This document shows positions 8,746 to 15,773 of a stretch of DNA of 21,592 bases, piece by piece (position 1 is the stretch's first letter; every line of letters starts with the position of its first letter). The translations under genes and the position numbers were made by a program. The notes under the pieces were generated by a model. That model made no database searches, was not told the DNA's origin, and saw only the letters and a list, made by a program, of their open reading frames with translations. The stretch is taken from the NCBI GenBank assembly GCA_949123685.1, contig CASBHZ010000047.1, positions 1 through 21,592 on the forward strand, in the 5' to 3' direction. This DNA comes from an uncultured Bacteroidales bacterium. GTDB lineage: Bacteria > Bacteroidota > Bacteroidia > Bacteroidales > Muribaculaceae.

Positions 8746-8763
8746 ACAAACGATTTCAATTCA

Positions 8764-8771
8764 CAAAGATA
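8764..8771 (-). promoter_or_regulatory. Candidate -7 box for the nrnA-like gene
   Basis: On the minus strand this reads TATCTTTG, a full match to TAnnTTTG. A TTG lies about 23 bases upstream, slightly farther than usual. Transcription would begin only about a dozen bases before the start codon at 8745. It may drive the whole minus-strand series down to thiL. Confidence 0.5.
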
Positions 8772-8900
8772 ATAATTATTCCACAATTATTTGACAATTT
8801 AAGAAACTGTTTAAATTTAATTCGGAAAAATTTATTCCTGAAAAGGTATCTGATATCGCAAAAAATCAGACAAGCTAAAGACTCTTTGGAAATTTATAAC

Positions 8901-8908
8901 TAATTTTG
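8901..8908 (+). promoter_or_regulatory. Candidate -7 box for mazG
   Basis: TAATTTTG matches TAnnTTTG. No clear -33 TTTG stands 19-21 bases upstream; a TTTG at 8885-8888 is too close. If it is the mazG promoter, the transcript would begin at about 8915, almost exactly at the left end of the inverted-repeat element, which would then fill the 150-base leader. Confidence 0.4.
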
Positions 8909-8913
8909 CAAAT

Positions 8914-9050
8914 GAAGTTGCTTAAACTAATTTTCATGGTAAGATTTATTAAGATTTTGGAGCAGGTTTGCCCCAAAGGTTAATAAAGATTGCCATAATG
9001 TTTACAATTCTTCAGATTTTTTTATAACTTAAATTAGTTTAAACAACTTC
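8914..9050. repeat. 137-bp inverted-repeat (MITE-like) element upstream of mazG
   Basis: The ends are 20-base inverted repeats with one mismatch: GAAGTTGCTTAAACTAATTT at 8914-8933 and AAATTAGTTTAAACAACTTC at 9031-9050. Inside is a nested palindrome. TTTATTAA (8945-8952) pairs with TTAATAAA (8980-8987), and TTTGGAGC (8956-8963) pairs with GCCCCAAA (8970-8977) except for one A-C, around the loop AGGTTT. There is no open reading frame. The motif TTGGAGCAG plus RTTT recurs at the same distance from GAAGTTG in the copy at 21492. It occupies most of the 321-base gap between nrnA and mazG; the remainder (8746-8913, 9051-9066) holds only candidate -7 boxes and AT-rich sequence. No transposase is seen, so mobility is inference. 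Confidence 0.7.
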
Positions 9051-9066
9051 AATAAATATATTCAAT

Positions 9067-9855
9067 ATGACACCCTTGCATACTAAAGAAGAGAAGCTTC
9101 GCGCATTCGGTGAGTTCCTGGATGTGCTTGACACCCTGCGAGTCCGTTGTCCATGGGACGCCAAACAGACTAACGAATCATTACGCCCCAACACCATCGA
9201 AGAAGTTTACGAACTTGCTGATGCTCTCGTGGCTGATGATTCTGCCAATATACGTAAAGAATTGGGAGACGTGTTGCTTCATGTGGCATTTTATTCAAGA
9301 ATTGCTGAAGAAAAAGGAGATTTTGATATCGTAGATGTGTGCAATTCTTTAGTCGAAAAATTGAAATTCAGACATCCTCATATTTATGGCAATGTCAATG
9401 TAGATAATGCTGAAGAAGTTGCGCAAAATTGGGAACAAATAAAACTTAAAGAGAAAAAAGGCAACAAAACTGTTCTTGGGGGAGTGCCTTCAGCCCTGCC
9501 GGCATTGATAAAGGCTAACAGGATACAGGAAAAGGCACGTAATGTAGGATTCGACTGGGAAGAGCGCCGACAAGTCTGGGATAAGGTCAAGGAAGAGATT
9601 TCTGAAGTGGAGCAAGAAATGAATAACAACAACCCGGAAGCTTTGGAATCAGAATTTGGGGATCTTTTGTTTACCGTCATCAACGCAACCCGACTTTATA
9701 ATGTTGACCCTGAAAATGCATTGGAAAAGACAAACAAGAAATTTATAAAAAGATTCAACCATATAGAAGAGAGAGCTAAGGAAATGGGCAAATCGATAAA
9801 AGATTTGACCCTTGCCGAAATGGACAAAATCTGGAACGAAGCTAAAAAATTATAA
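9067..9855 (+). CDS. mazG: Nucleoside triphosphate pyrophosphohydrolase MazG
   Basis: MazG hydrolyses (d)NTPs to the monophosphate and pyrophosphate, cleaning the pool of unwanted nucleotides. The 262 residues carry two tandem MazG helical domains, as in E. coli MazG. The first has CPWDAKQT (28-35), EEVYE (45-49) and KELGD (64-68); the second has KEEISEVEQE (175-184) and ESEFGD (194-199). These acidic residues bind Mg. The linker includes KLKFRHPHIYG, typical of the family. Start ATG at 9067 is preceded by an AT-rich leader without a Shine-Dalgarno sequence, as is usual in Bacteroidetes. The topB gene follows within a few bases or overlaps, so the two are likely co-transcribed. Confidence 0.95.
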   Translation: MTPLHTKEEKLRAFGEFLDVLDTLRVRCPWDAKQTNESLRPNTIEEVYELADALVADDSANIRKELGDVLLHVAFYSRIAEEKGDFDIVDVCNSLVEKLKFRHPHIYGNVNVDNAEEVAQNWEQIKLKEKKGNKTVLGGVPSALPALIKANRIQEKARNVGFDWEERRQVWDKVKEEISEVEQEMNNNNPEALESEFGDLLFTVINATRLYNVDPENALEKTNKKFIKRFNHIEERAKEMGKSIKDLTLAEMDKIWNEAKKL

Positions 9856-9859
9856 CACA

Positions 9860-11737
9860 TTGATACTCTGCATTACTGAGAAACCAAGCGTTGGCAGGGA
9901 CATAGCCCGAATCCTCGGAGCCAACACGCAGCATCCCGGGTATTACGAAGGTAACGGATATTGCGTAACATGGACTTTCGGTCATCTTTGCACACTCAAG
10001 GAACCGGCGGATTATACGCTTGATTGGAAAAGGTGGTCACTGTCTTCACTACCAATGATTCCGGCAAGGTTCGGCATAAAATTAATTCCACAACAAAGCA
10101 TCGAGAACCAGTTTAACACGATCAAGACTCTTATTGACCAATGTGATGAAGTTATAAACTGCGGTGATGCCGGACAAGAAGGTGAGCTAATCCAGAGATG
10201 GGTGATGCAGAAGGCAGGATGCGACAAACCTATAAAAAGGTTATGGATAAGTTCGCTTACAGACGAGTCAATTAAGGAAGGGTTTGAACATCTCAGAAGC
10301 CACAAAGACCTCGATCCACTTTACACTGCAGGATTATGTCGCGCAATCGGCGACTGGATTCTCGGCATCAACGCAACGCGTCTTTATTCTATAAAATACA
10401 GTAAGGACCGTCAGATATTGTCTGTAGGAAGGGTGCAGACCCCTACATTGGCTCTGGTCGTCAACAGGCAGTTGGAAATAGAAAATTTTGTTCCTAAAGA
10501 CACATGGGAACTCAAGACCATATATCGTGACACACTCTTTTCATCTGCATTGAAAGCGTTCGAGGTTCAAGAGGATGGAGAAAAGATAGTGCAGGATGTC
10601 GCTCAATATCCGCTTACTATAACAGACATAGAGAAAAAGAAAGGGAAAGAGGCACCACCACGTCTTTTCGACCTGACCTCGTTGCAAGTGGAGTGCAACA
10701 AAAAATTCGGGATGGGAGCGGACGCTACACTCAAGGCAATACAGTCTTTATATGAAAAAAAGCTGGCTACCTACCCGCGTGTTGACACCACGTATCTCAC
10801 AGACGACATGTATCCGAAATGTAAGAGTATACTGAACGGAATCAGCAATCATTACGCAGATGTGCTTCAACCACTCCGGGGAGAGAAATTAAAAAAGAGC
10901 AAAAAAGTCTTTGACAATTCTAAAGTTACAGACCATCATGCCATAATACCTACCGGACAACCACTGTCTCTATCTCTTTCTACTGATGAAAGGAATGTAT
11001 TCGACACTATCGCGCTGAGATTTATATCCGTATTCTATCCCGATTGCGCTTTCGAGCAAACTGTTGTAAAGGCAGAGGCAGGTAAATATAAATTCAAGGC
11101 TACCGGTCGGGTTATAATTGATCAGGGTTGGAAATTCGTGTATCAATCCAGGAAAGGCATTTCACCTATAGAACAGGACAAGAATGAAGATGAAAAGAAA
11201 GAGGATGACACAGCTGTTCTTCCTGCCTTCACAAAAGGGGAATCAGGAGAGCATCAACCCAAATTGGTAAAGAAAACCAGTCAACCACCTAAGTATTATA
11301 CCGAAGGGACGCTTCTGAAAGCGATGGAAACAGCTGGAGCATCCGTTGAGGATGAAGAACTTCGGGAAGCTTTGAAAGCTAATGGGATAGGCAGACCATC
11401 CACACGTGCGGCAATTATAGAGATATTATATAAAAGGGGATACATAAGGAAAGAGCGAAAATCACTCCGAGCCACACCGGCTGGCATAGACCTTATTTCA
11501 GTGATTCAGGAAGAGTTGTTGAAAAGTGCGAAACTGACCGGCATCTGGGAAGGACGACTCCGACAGATAGAACATGGCGAATATAGCGCATCCGAATTTA
11601 TATTCCAACTTAAGGAAATGATTTCGGAAATAGTGATGTCTGTATTGAAAGATAATTCCAACAGGAGCATAAATGCCGAACAACAAGATCCTGAAAACGT
11701 TAAGAAGGTAAAGCCTTCAAAAAAAACAATAAAGTAA
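9860..11737 (+). CDS. topB: DNA topoisomerase III
   Basis: Type IA topoisomerase that passes single strands and decatenates DNA. I place the start at TTG 9860, giving 625 residues beginning ILCITEKPSVGRD, where the Toprim domain normally starts. The in-frame ATG at 9812 would add 16 residues encoded entirely inside mazG. In TTG numbering, the Toprim acidic motif is DAGQEGE (103-109), where the general type IA motif is DxDREGE, GRVQTPTLAL is at 190-199, and the catalytic tyrosine is Tyr305 in TYPRVDT. GIGRPSTRAAIIE lies in the C-terminal part. The tail after about residue 590 is basic and has no cysteine pairs, so no zinc-ribbon domain. Whether the enzyme is housekeeping or element-derived is not settled, but no conjugation genes are near. 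Confidence 0.93.
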   Translation: MILCITEKPSVGRDIARILGANTQHPGYYEGNGYCVTWTFGHLCTLKEPADYTLDWKRWSLSSLPMIPARFGIKLIPQQSIENQFNTIKTLIDQCDEVINCGDAGQEGELIQRWVMQKAGCDKPIKRLWISSLTDESIKEGFEHLRSHKDLDPLYTAGLCRAIGDWILGINATRLYSIKYSKDRQILSVGRVQTPTLALVVNRQLEIENFVPKDTWELKTIYRDTLFSSALKAFEVQEDGEKIVQDVAQYPLTITDIEKKKGKEAPPRLFDLTSLQVECNKKFGMGADATLKAIQSLYEKKLATYPRVDTTYLTDDMYPKCKSILNGISNHYADVLQPLRGEKLKKSKKVFDNSKVTDHHAIIPTGQPLSLSLSTDERNVFDTIALRFISVFYPDCAFEQTVVKAEAGKYKFKATGRVIIDQGWKFVYQSRKGISPIEQDKNEDEKKEDDTAVLPAFTKGESGEHQPKLVKKTSQPPKYYTEGTLLKAMETAGASVEDEELREALKANGIGRPSTRAAIIEILYKRGYIRKERKSLRATPAGIDLISVIQEELLKSAKLTGIWEGRLRQIEHGEYSASEFIFQLKEMISEIVMSVLKDNSNRSINAEQQDPENVKKVKPSKKTIK

Positions 11738-11746
11738 TCAGATACA

Positions 11747-11932
11747 ATGGATAGGAATATCGCAATTCAATACACTGCAGTAGGAATAATAATAATTGCA
11801 GCATTGGCATGGCTCGTGATAAAGTTCTTTAAACAGAGAAAAAAGGGCGGGCATAGCCAATGTTGCGGATGTTCCTTGTCTGAGAATTGCAAATCTCCGG
11901 CAAAAGATCGTATGAAATGCATTAAAAAATGA
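11747..11932 (+). CDS. Small FeoB-associated-type Cys-rich membrane protein
   Basis: A 61-residue protein with one N-terminal membrane segment (about 8-27), a basic stretch KFFKQRKKGG and then a cysteine cluster with Cys39, Cys40, Cys42, Cys48 and Cys58. This layout matches the FeoB-associated Cys-rich membrane protein family, usually encoded next to ferrous iron transporter feoB and thought to help or stabilise it. No feoA or feoB is visible here. It begins 9 bases after the topB stop, so it may ride on that transcript. It converges with the symporter gene with only 20 bases between, and no terminator hairpin is seen there. The family assignment is from layout and motif; the function is inference. 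Confidence 0.72.
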   Translation: MDRNIAIQYTAVGIIIIAALAWLVIKFFKQRKKGGHSQCCGCSLSENCKSPAKDRMKCIKK

Positions 11933-11952
11933 ATGTGACCGGAAAAATCTGA

Positions 11953-12870
11953 TCATGATCCGCCTCTTGTTCCGGAAGATGATTTCTTCACCAGTTGCCA
12001 TGAGTTTACTATATTTTGCCATGCTATATATGCCGCTGGTGCAATTGATGCGATAGGTGTCATATATGTCAAGGCAAGCCAGACAGCAAGCACAGTATTC
12101 TTCTGCCCAAGACTTTGTCCTCCGGAAATCCTGTCATCAAAACGGGCTCCAATCCTCCGCCCTATATAAAATTGCAACAGACATGCAAACAATGCTCCTG
12201 TCACGAGCATGACAACCGTAAAAAGTTGACTATCGTCCCACGTCCGTATCGTAAAACTAACACAGCTCCCGACTATTATAAACAAGGATACTGCCCACAG
12301 ATAAAACGAAAGGTTCTGATAACCTACAATTCTGGAATGCAACCGTGGCAAAAAATAACGCAGTATCATTGCAACCGCCAAAGGACCTATAATCAGAGGA
12401 AACACCTTTGAACATATTAATAATGAAGACCTGGTGAATGTCATATCGGGATTATCACCGATTGCAGCAAGGACTATCGGTCCGGCAACCGCTACAAGCG
12501 CATTGCACAACAATGAATATGTAGCAACGAACGATATGCTTCCTCCCAACATAGAAGTGATTACAGGAGCCGCTGTTGCCGTAGGTATGAAGATGCATAT
12601 GAATACCCCCTCTCCCACTATATGATCTATTGGCGACAATATGAAATAAACAATGGCAGACATCGCCACCTGAACAGCCAATAAAGCAAGATGTTCTTTT
12701 TTCGGTTTGAAATCCTTTACCTGAAGTTTACAATATGTTATAAACAACATCAGGAAAATCAAATATGGAGAAAGGAATGTCACATACTCCATCCATTTAT
12801 AAAAAACGGCACCCCCGACCATCGCTATCGGAAGCATGGAATTTTTCAATTGTTGCCTTGCGATATGCAT
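11953..12870 (-). CDS. Bile acid:sodium symporter family (BASS/SBF) transporter
   Basis: A 305-residue polytopic inner membrane protein, hydrophobic from about 10 to 290, with roughly nine or ten membrane segments. Family signatures are the discontinuous-helix stretch PTATAAPVITSMLGG (96-110) and, in the second half, SGGQSLGQKNTVLAVWLA (249-266). These are the crossing regions that bind sodium and substrate in BASS proteins. Members carry bile acids, pantoate, pyruvate or other organic anions; the substrate here cannot be told, and bile acid transport should not be assumed from the name. It starts 4 bases after the stop of the YciO-type gene, so the two form a translationally close pair read from the promoter near 13501. 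Confidence 0.85.
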   Translation of the reverse strand: MHIARQQLKNSMLPIAMVGGAVFYKWMEYVTFLSPYLIFLMLFITYCKLQVKDFKPKKEHLALLAVQVAMSAIVYFILSPIDHIVGEGVFICIFIPTATAAPVITSMLGGSISFVATYSLLCNALVAVAGPIVLAAIGDNPDMTFTRSSLLICSKVFPLIIGPLAVAMILRYFLPRLHSRIVGYQNLSFYLWAVSLFIIVGSCVSFTIRTWDDSQLFTVVMLVTGALFACLLQFYIGRRIGARFDDRISGGQSLGQKNTVLAVWLALTYMTPIASIAPAAYIAWQNIVNSWQLVKKSSSGTRGGS

Positions 12871-12874
12871 ATCC

Positions 12875-13477
12875 CTAATGTAATATACCTTTACCCTCCC
12901 TTGTTATTTCAGGTTCATCTCCGGTGCAATCTACTATTGTGGAATATACCACTCCCCCTTCGTCGCCCTCTATAAAGAGATCCACCTTCCCTTCATAGTT
13001 CTCTGCAATTAGATCCGGACTTATAGCATAATCCTCGTCTTCAAACTTGATGGAAGTTGAAAGCAATGGACGTCCGAGGCGCTCGGCAATCTGCCTGGGA
13101 AGTGCACAATCCGGAATACGGATACCAACGGTCTTGCGTCCTTTGAAAACTTTTGGTAACGATGATGACGATTTCAACAGGAATGTAAACGGTCCCGGAG
13201 TGTTATCCTTCATCAGACGGAACTCATTGTTACCGATTTTAGAATATTCCGCAGCCATTGAGATGTCTGAGCACACTATAGAAAGATGTGCCTTATCCGG
13301 ATTTATGCCCTTGACTTTACAAATCCGCTCTATCGCTTTTACATTCAATGCATCGCAACATATGCCATAAAGGGTATCCGTAGGCATTATCGCTATCGAC
13401 CCATTGTCAAGCTCCTTGCAGATTTCAGAAAGTTGCTTTTCTGAAGGTGAATCATTCCAGATTTTAACAGTTTTCAT
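12875..13477 (-). CDS. Sua5/YciO/YrdC-family protein, YciO-type
   Basis: A 200-residue protein. The longer frame up to 13531 begins at a TTG inside promoter-like sequence, so ATG 13475-13477 (MKTVKIWNDS) is chosen. The fold is that of L-threonylcarbamoyladenylate synthase: MPTDTLYGI (31-39), ERICKVKG (50-57), NTPGPFTFLLK (92-102), VGIRIPD (117-123) and STSIKFE (140-146). The detail resembles E. coli YciO (which as I recall has ERICRIRQL, FRLMKNNTPGNYTFILK and STSL) more than TsaC. The Asn of the TsaC STSAN motif is replaced, as in YciO. It also lacks the Sua5 C-terminal domain. A role in tRNA t6A synthesis is therefore uncertain. It is co-directional with the symporter gene and divergent from mtnN. 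Confidence 0.85.
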   Translation of the reverse strand: MKTVKIWNDSPSEKQLSEICKELDNGSIAIMPTDTLYGICCDALNVKAIERICKVKGINPDKAHLSIVCSDISMAAEYSKIGNNEFRLMKDNTPGPFTFLLKSSSSLPKVFKGRKTVGIRIPDCALPRQIAERLGRPLLSTSIKFEDEDYAISPDLIAENYEGKVDLFIEGDEGGVVYSTIVDCTGDEPEITREGKGILH

Positions 13478-13500
13478 CACGTGGGATTTTAATAAACAAG

Positions 13501-13532
13501 CGAATTTAATTAATTTTGTGTAATTAAACAAC
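13501..13532 (-). promoter_or_regulatory. Candidate promoter of the YciO-type gene
   Basis: On the minus strand GTTG (13532-13529) is followed after 20 bases by TAAATTCG (13508-13501), one mismatch from TAnnTTTG. The spacing fits Bacteroidetes promoters. The GTTG lies inside the GAAGTTGTTTAAT motif that resembles the ends of the inverted-repeat element. The start codon at 13477 is about 23 bases downstream. Confidence 0.45.
13511..13518 (+). promoter_or_regulatory. Candidate -7 box for mtnN
   Basis: TAATTTTG matches TAnnTTTG and lies 30 bases before the mtnN ATG. The best -33 candidate is TTTT at 13487-13490, 20 bases upstream, so it is weak. It overlaps the divergent promoter of the YciO-type gene; the two units may compete for polymerase. 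Confidence 0.5.
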
Positions 13533-13548
13533 TTCTAATTAGTTTTAG

Positions 13549-14235
13549 ATGAAAATAGCTATATTGGTGGCAATGGAGAAGGAATTGAAACTCCTTCTAA
13601 ACCAAATGCCGGAAAGAGAAGAAATCCGTATCGGTGAAAACAGATATCACATCGGAAAAATTGGTGGTAAAGAGATTATCGCAGGTAAATGCGGTATAGG
13701 GAAAGTAAATTCGGCACTAAATACATATCAGCTGATATGCGATCGGAAACCGGACATGGTAATAAATTCCGGTGTCGCAGGCGGTGTTGACGGATCGTTG
13801 GGAATAGGCTCCGTTCTCATCGCAAATGGTGTCGCTTATCATGACGTGTGGTGCGGACCCGGCACAGAATATGGCGCAGCAGACGGTTTCCCGAGAATTT
13901 TCACACCCGATGAAAGAATAATTGAAATAGGCAGATCTGCCTTTTCTGGAAATGGCGATGTAAAATTCGGACTCATATGCAGTGGTGACAAATTCATTTA
14001 TCAAAAGCAGGAAGTTGACGAAATCAAGAACAAATTTCCTGATGCTCTTGCCGTAGATATGGAATCGGCATCTATTGCCCAGACATGTACAAGATGCGGG
14101 ATTCCGTTTGCAATTGTAAGAGTAATGAGCGACACCCCGGGCGCGGCAGAGAACGTTTCTCAATATGAAGATTTCTGGAACAAGGCACCGGAAAAAACGT
14201 TCGACTGCGTTTCCCTCCTAATTTCAGAACTTTAG
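13549..14235 (+). CDS. mtnN: 5'-methylthioadenosine/S-adenosylhomocysteine nucleosidase
   Basis: The enzyme splits MTA and SAH into adenine plus the thiosugar, recycling methylation and polyamine by-products and supplying S-ribosylhomocysteine. The 228 residues align well with E. coli MTAN. Glu12 in MEKE matches E. coli Glu12, Glu172 in VDMES matches Glu174, and Asp195 in VMSDTPG matches Asp197. SGVAGG (74-79), a GDKFI phrase (146-150) and CGIGKVNSA (48-56) are further family landmarks. Length and start fit. It stands alone on the plus strand between a divergent promoter region and a strong terminator. No luxS is visible. Confidence 0.95.
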   Translation: MKIAILVAMEKELKLLLNQMPEREEIRIGENRYHIGKIGGKEIIAGKCGIGKVNSALNTYQLICDRKPDMVINSGVAGGVDGSLGIGSVLIANGVAYHDVWCGPGTEYGAADGFPRIFTPDERIIEIGRSAFSGNGDVKFGLICSGDKFIYQKQEVDEIKNKFPDALAVDMESASIAQTCTRCGIPFAIVRVMSDTPGAAENVSQYEDFWNKAPEKTFDCVSLLISEL

Positions 14236-14277
14236 AAGCTGTACGCATGCCTTAACATATTTATTAACATGTGTTAA

Positions 14278-14316
14278 ATAGTGGATATTTTACAATGAAA
14301 TATCCACTATTTTTAT
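14278..14316 (+). terminator. Intrinsic terminator after mtnN
   Basis: A perfect 13-base stem, ATAGTGGATATTT (14278-14290) with AAATATCCACTAT (14298-14310), closes a 7-base loop and is followed by TTTTATT. It lies 42 bases after the mtnN stop. It isolates mtnN from the efflux operon downstream. Confidence 0.92.
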
Positions 14317-14439
14317 TGTATATGCCAAAACATTCAACTGAAATTGTCTAAAATTCATTTAATCGTCCTTGAATACGTTAAAGTTTTCTGAAAATTGCCA
14401 GCATGAAAACTCAAAACTTAATTTCAGTTTTCTCAAATA

Positions 14440-14459
14440 GGTCATTATTGGTCATATTT
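14440..14459 (+). promoter_or_regulatory. GGTCAT direct repeat upstream of the efflux promoter
   Basis: GGTCATTATT at 14440-14449 is followed directly by GGTCATATTT at 14450-14459, so two GGTCAT sites stand one helical turn apart. They lie about 45-64 bases before the -7 box of the efflux operon, where an activator or other direct-repeat binder could sit. No regulator gene is next to the operon. Statistical weight is low in AT-rich DNA, so this is only a candidate. Confidence 0.3.
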
Positions 14460-14503
14460 TCGCTTTTTTAAACCTTTTAAGGATTTTTCACAACTTTAAT
14501 TGT

Positions 14504-14511
14504 TAATTTTG
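14504..14511 (+). promoter_or_regulatory. Candidate -7 box for the RND efflux operon
   Basis: TAATTTTG fits TAnnTTTG. No clear TTTG is seen 19-21 bases upstream, only T-rich sequence near 14484. Transcription would start at about 14518, giving a leader of about 78 bases that contains the small palindrome GAAGT-TTAAATC-ACTTC (14529-14545). The rest of the 360-base gap 14236-14595 holds the mtnN terminator, the GGTCAT repeat and AT-rich sequence with no open frame I would support. Confidence 0.5.
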
Positions 14512-14595
14512 CAGAGAATATAATTCAAGAAGTTTAAATCACTTCAATATAAATCTTAGTTATACAGGTAAAATAATTAAACAAATCATATTGTT

Positions 14596-15717
14596 ATGAA
14601 AATTAGAAAAATGTGTGCCTTGTCACTATCAGTTCTGACAGTGACTTCAATTCTTCCTTCGTGCAAAGGAAACAATCAGCAGCAACAACAAGAAATGGCT
14701 CCGGAACTTGCAGTGATGACTGTCGGAGAAGTGGATTCCAAGCTTGAGACAGGCTATCCTACTTCATTACGTGGCGAAAACGACGTGGAAATACGTCCTC
14801 AGATTTCGGGATTCCTCACTAAAGTGAATGTAGAGGAAGGACAACGCGTGAACAAAGGTCAAGTGCTCTTCACAATAGATCAAGTCAGCTTACAGGCTGC
14901 AGTGGATGCTGCCAATGCCGCCGTATCTGTTTCACAGGCTAATGTCAACACCGCACAAACAAATGCCAACAATAATAAAATCTTATTTGACAAGAATATT
15001 ATCAGCGCTCCTGCATATCAGACATCTGTTGATGCCTTGAACGCTGCAAAAGCGCAACTTCATCAGGCACAAGCAAACCTTGTGAATGCGAAAAAGAATC
15101 TTTCTTATTCTGTTGTTACCGCCCCGGCAAGCGGTATTGTCGGAACTATAGATTATCGTGAAGGATCTTTGGTATCGCCTACGACTCTTTTAACAGTGCT
15201 TTCAAACAGCAGCGATATGCGAGCCACATTCTCTCTCAATGAGAAAGATATACTTAACATGACAGACAACGGTAGCCGCTCCATACAGGAAGCGATAGCA
15301 CAGATGCCGGCTGTAACGCTACTTCTTGCAAACGGAGAGCGTTACCAACATCCGGGTAAGATAATCTCCATATCAGGTGTTATCGACCCCACAACCGGTG
15401 CTGCATCAGCAACAGCAATATTCCCCAATCCTAACGGCATGCTACGAAGCGGTAACAGCGGACAGGTGCTTATACCGTCCACCCGCAGCAACGCCATCCT
15501 CATTCCTCAGAATGCAACTTACGAAATTCAGGACATGAAGTTCTGCTATGTTGTTGGAGATTCAAGCAAAGTGCATTCAACTCCTATACAAGTAGCTCCT
15601 GAAAATGATGGCAAGAATTATATAATAACCAGCGGACTTAAACCGGGTGACGTAATTGTCACAGAAGGAGTCGGAATTACAGTTAAAGACAACATGGTTA
15701 TCAAACCTAAAAAATAG
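14596..15717 (+). CDS. RND efflux periplasmic adaptor (membrane fusion) lipoprotein
   Basis: Adaptor subunit that links the inner membrane pump to the outer membrane channel. The 373 residues start with a lipoprotein signal ending in ILPSC, with Cys23 as the lipidation site, followed by a glutamine-rich linker. Next are the lipoyl half-motif RPQISGFLTKVNVEEGQRVNKGQVLFTID (about 67-95), an alanine-rich alpha-hairpin (about 96-160), the returning lipoyl half TAPASGIVGTIDYREG, then beta-barrel and membrane-proximal domains (DPTTGAASATAIFPNPNG, LRSGNSGQVLIP). This is the AcrA/MexA type. First gene of the efflux operon; the pump gene starts 56 bases after its stop. The substrate is unknown. Confidence 0.93.
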   Translation: MKIRKMCALSLSVLTVTSILPSCKGNNQQQQQEMAPELAVMTVGEVDSKLETGYPTSLRGENDVEIRPQISGFLTKVNVEEGQRVNKGQVLFTIDQVSLQAAVDAANAAVSVSQANVNTAQTNANNNKILFDKNIISAPAYQTSVDALNAAKAQLHQAQANLVNAKKNLSYSVVTAPASGIVGTIDYREGSLVSPTTLLTVLSNSSDMRATFSLNEKDILNMTDNGSRSIQEAIAQMPAVTLLLANGERYQHPGKIISISGVIDPTTGAASATAIFPNPNGMLRSGNSGQVLIPSTRSNAILIPQNATYEIQDMKFCYVVGDSSKVHSTPIQVAPENDGKNYIITSGLKPGDVIVTEGVGITVKDNMVIKPKK

Positions 15718-15773
15718 AAGTGATTTTAGCTAAGTATAATGCAAAATAAATCATTTCAAAAATTTAGTTTACA

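Noticed and set aside
8914..9050. CRISPR-like repeat or leader.
   Set aside because: Only one inverted pair with different interior; there are no regularly spaced direct repeats or cas genes.
9860..11737. Topoisomerase III as a sign of an integrated conjugative element.
   Set aside because: No relaxase, integrase, tra genes or attachment sites are nearby, and the gene is tightly linked to mazG.
11738..12022. Minus-strand 94-residue frame overlapping the small Cys-rich gene and the symporter end.
   Set aside because: It overlaps two better supported genes, has no recognisable family features and looks like a shadow frame.
13478..13531. N-terminal extension of the YciO-type protein starting at TTG 13529-13531.
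   Set aside because: The extension is encoded by promoter-like AT-rich sequence, has no family counterpart, and a good ATG lies at 13475-13477.
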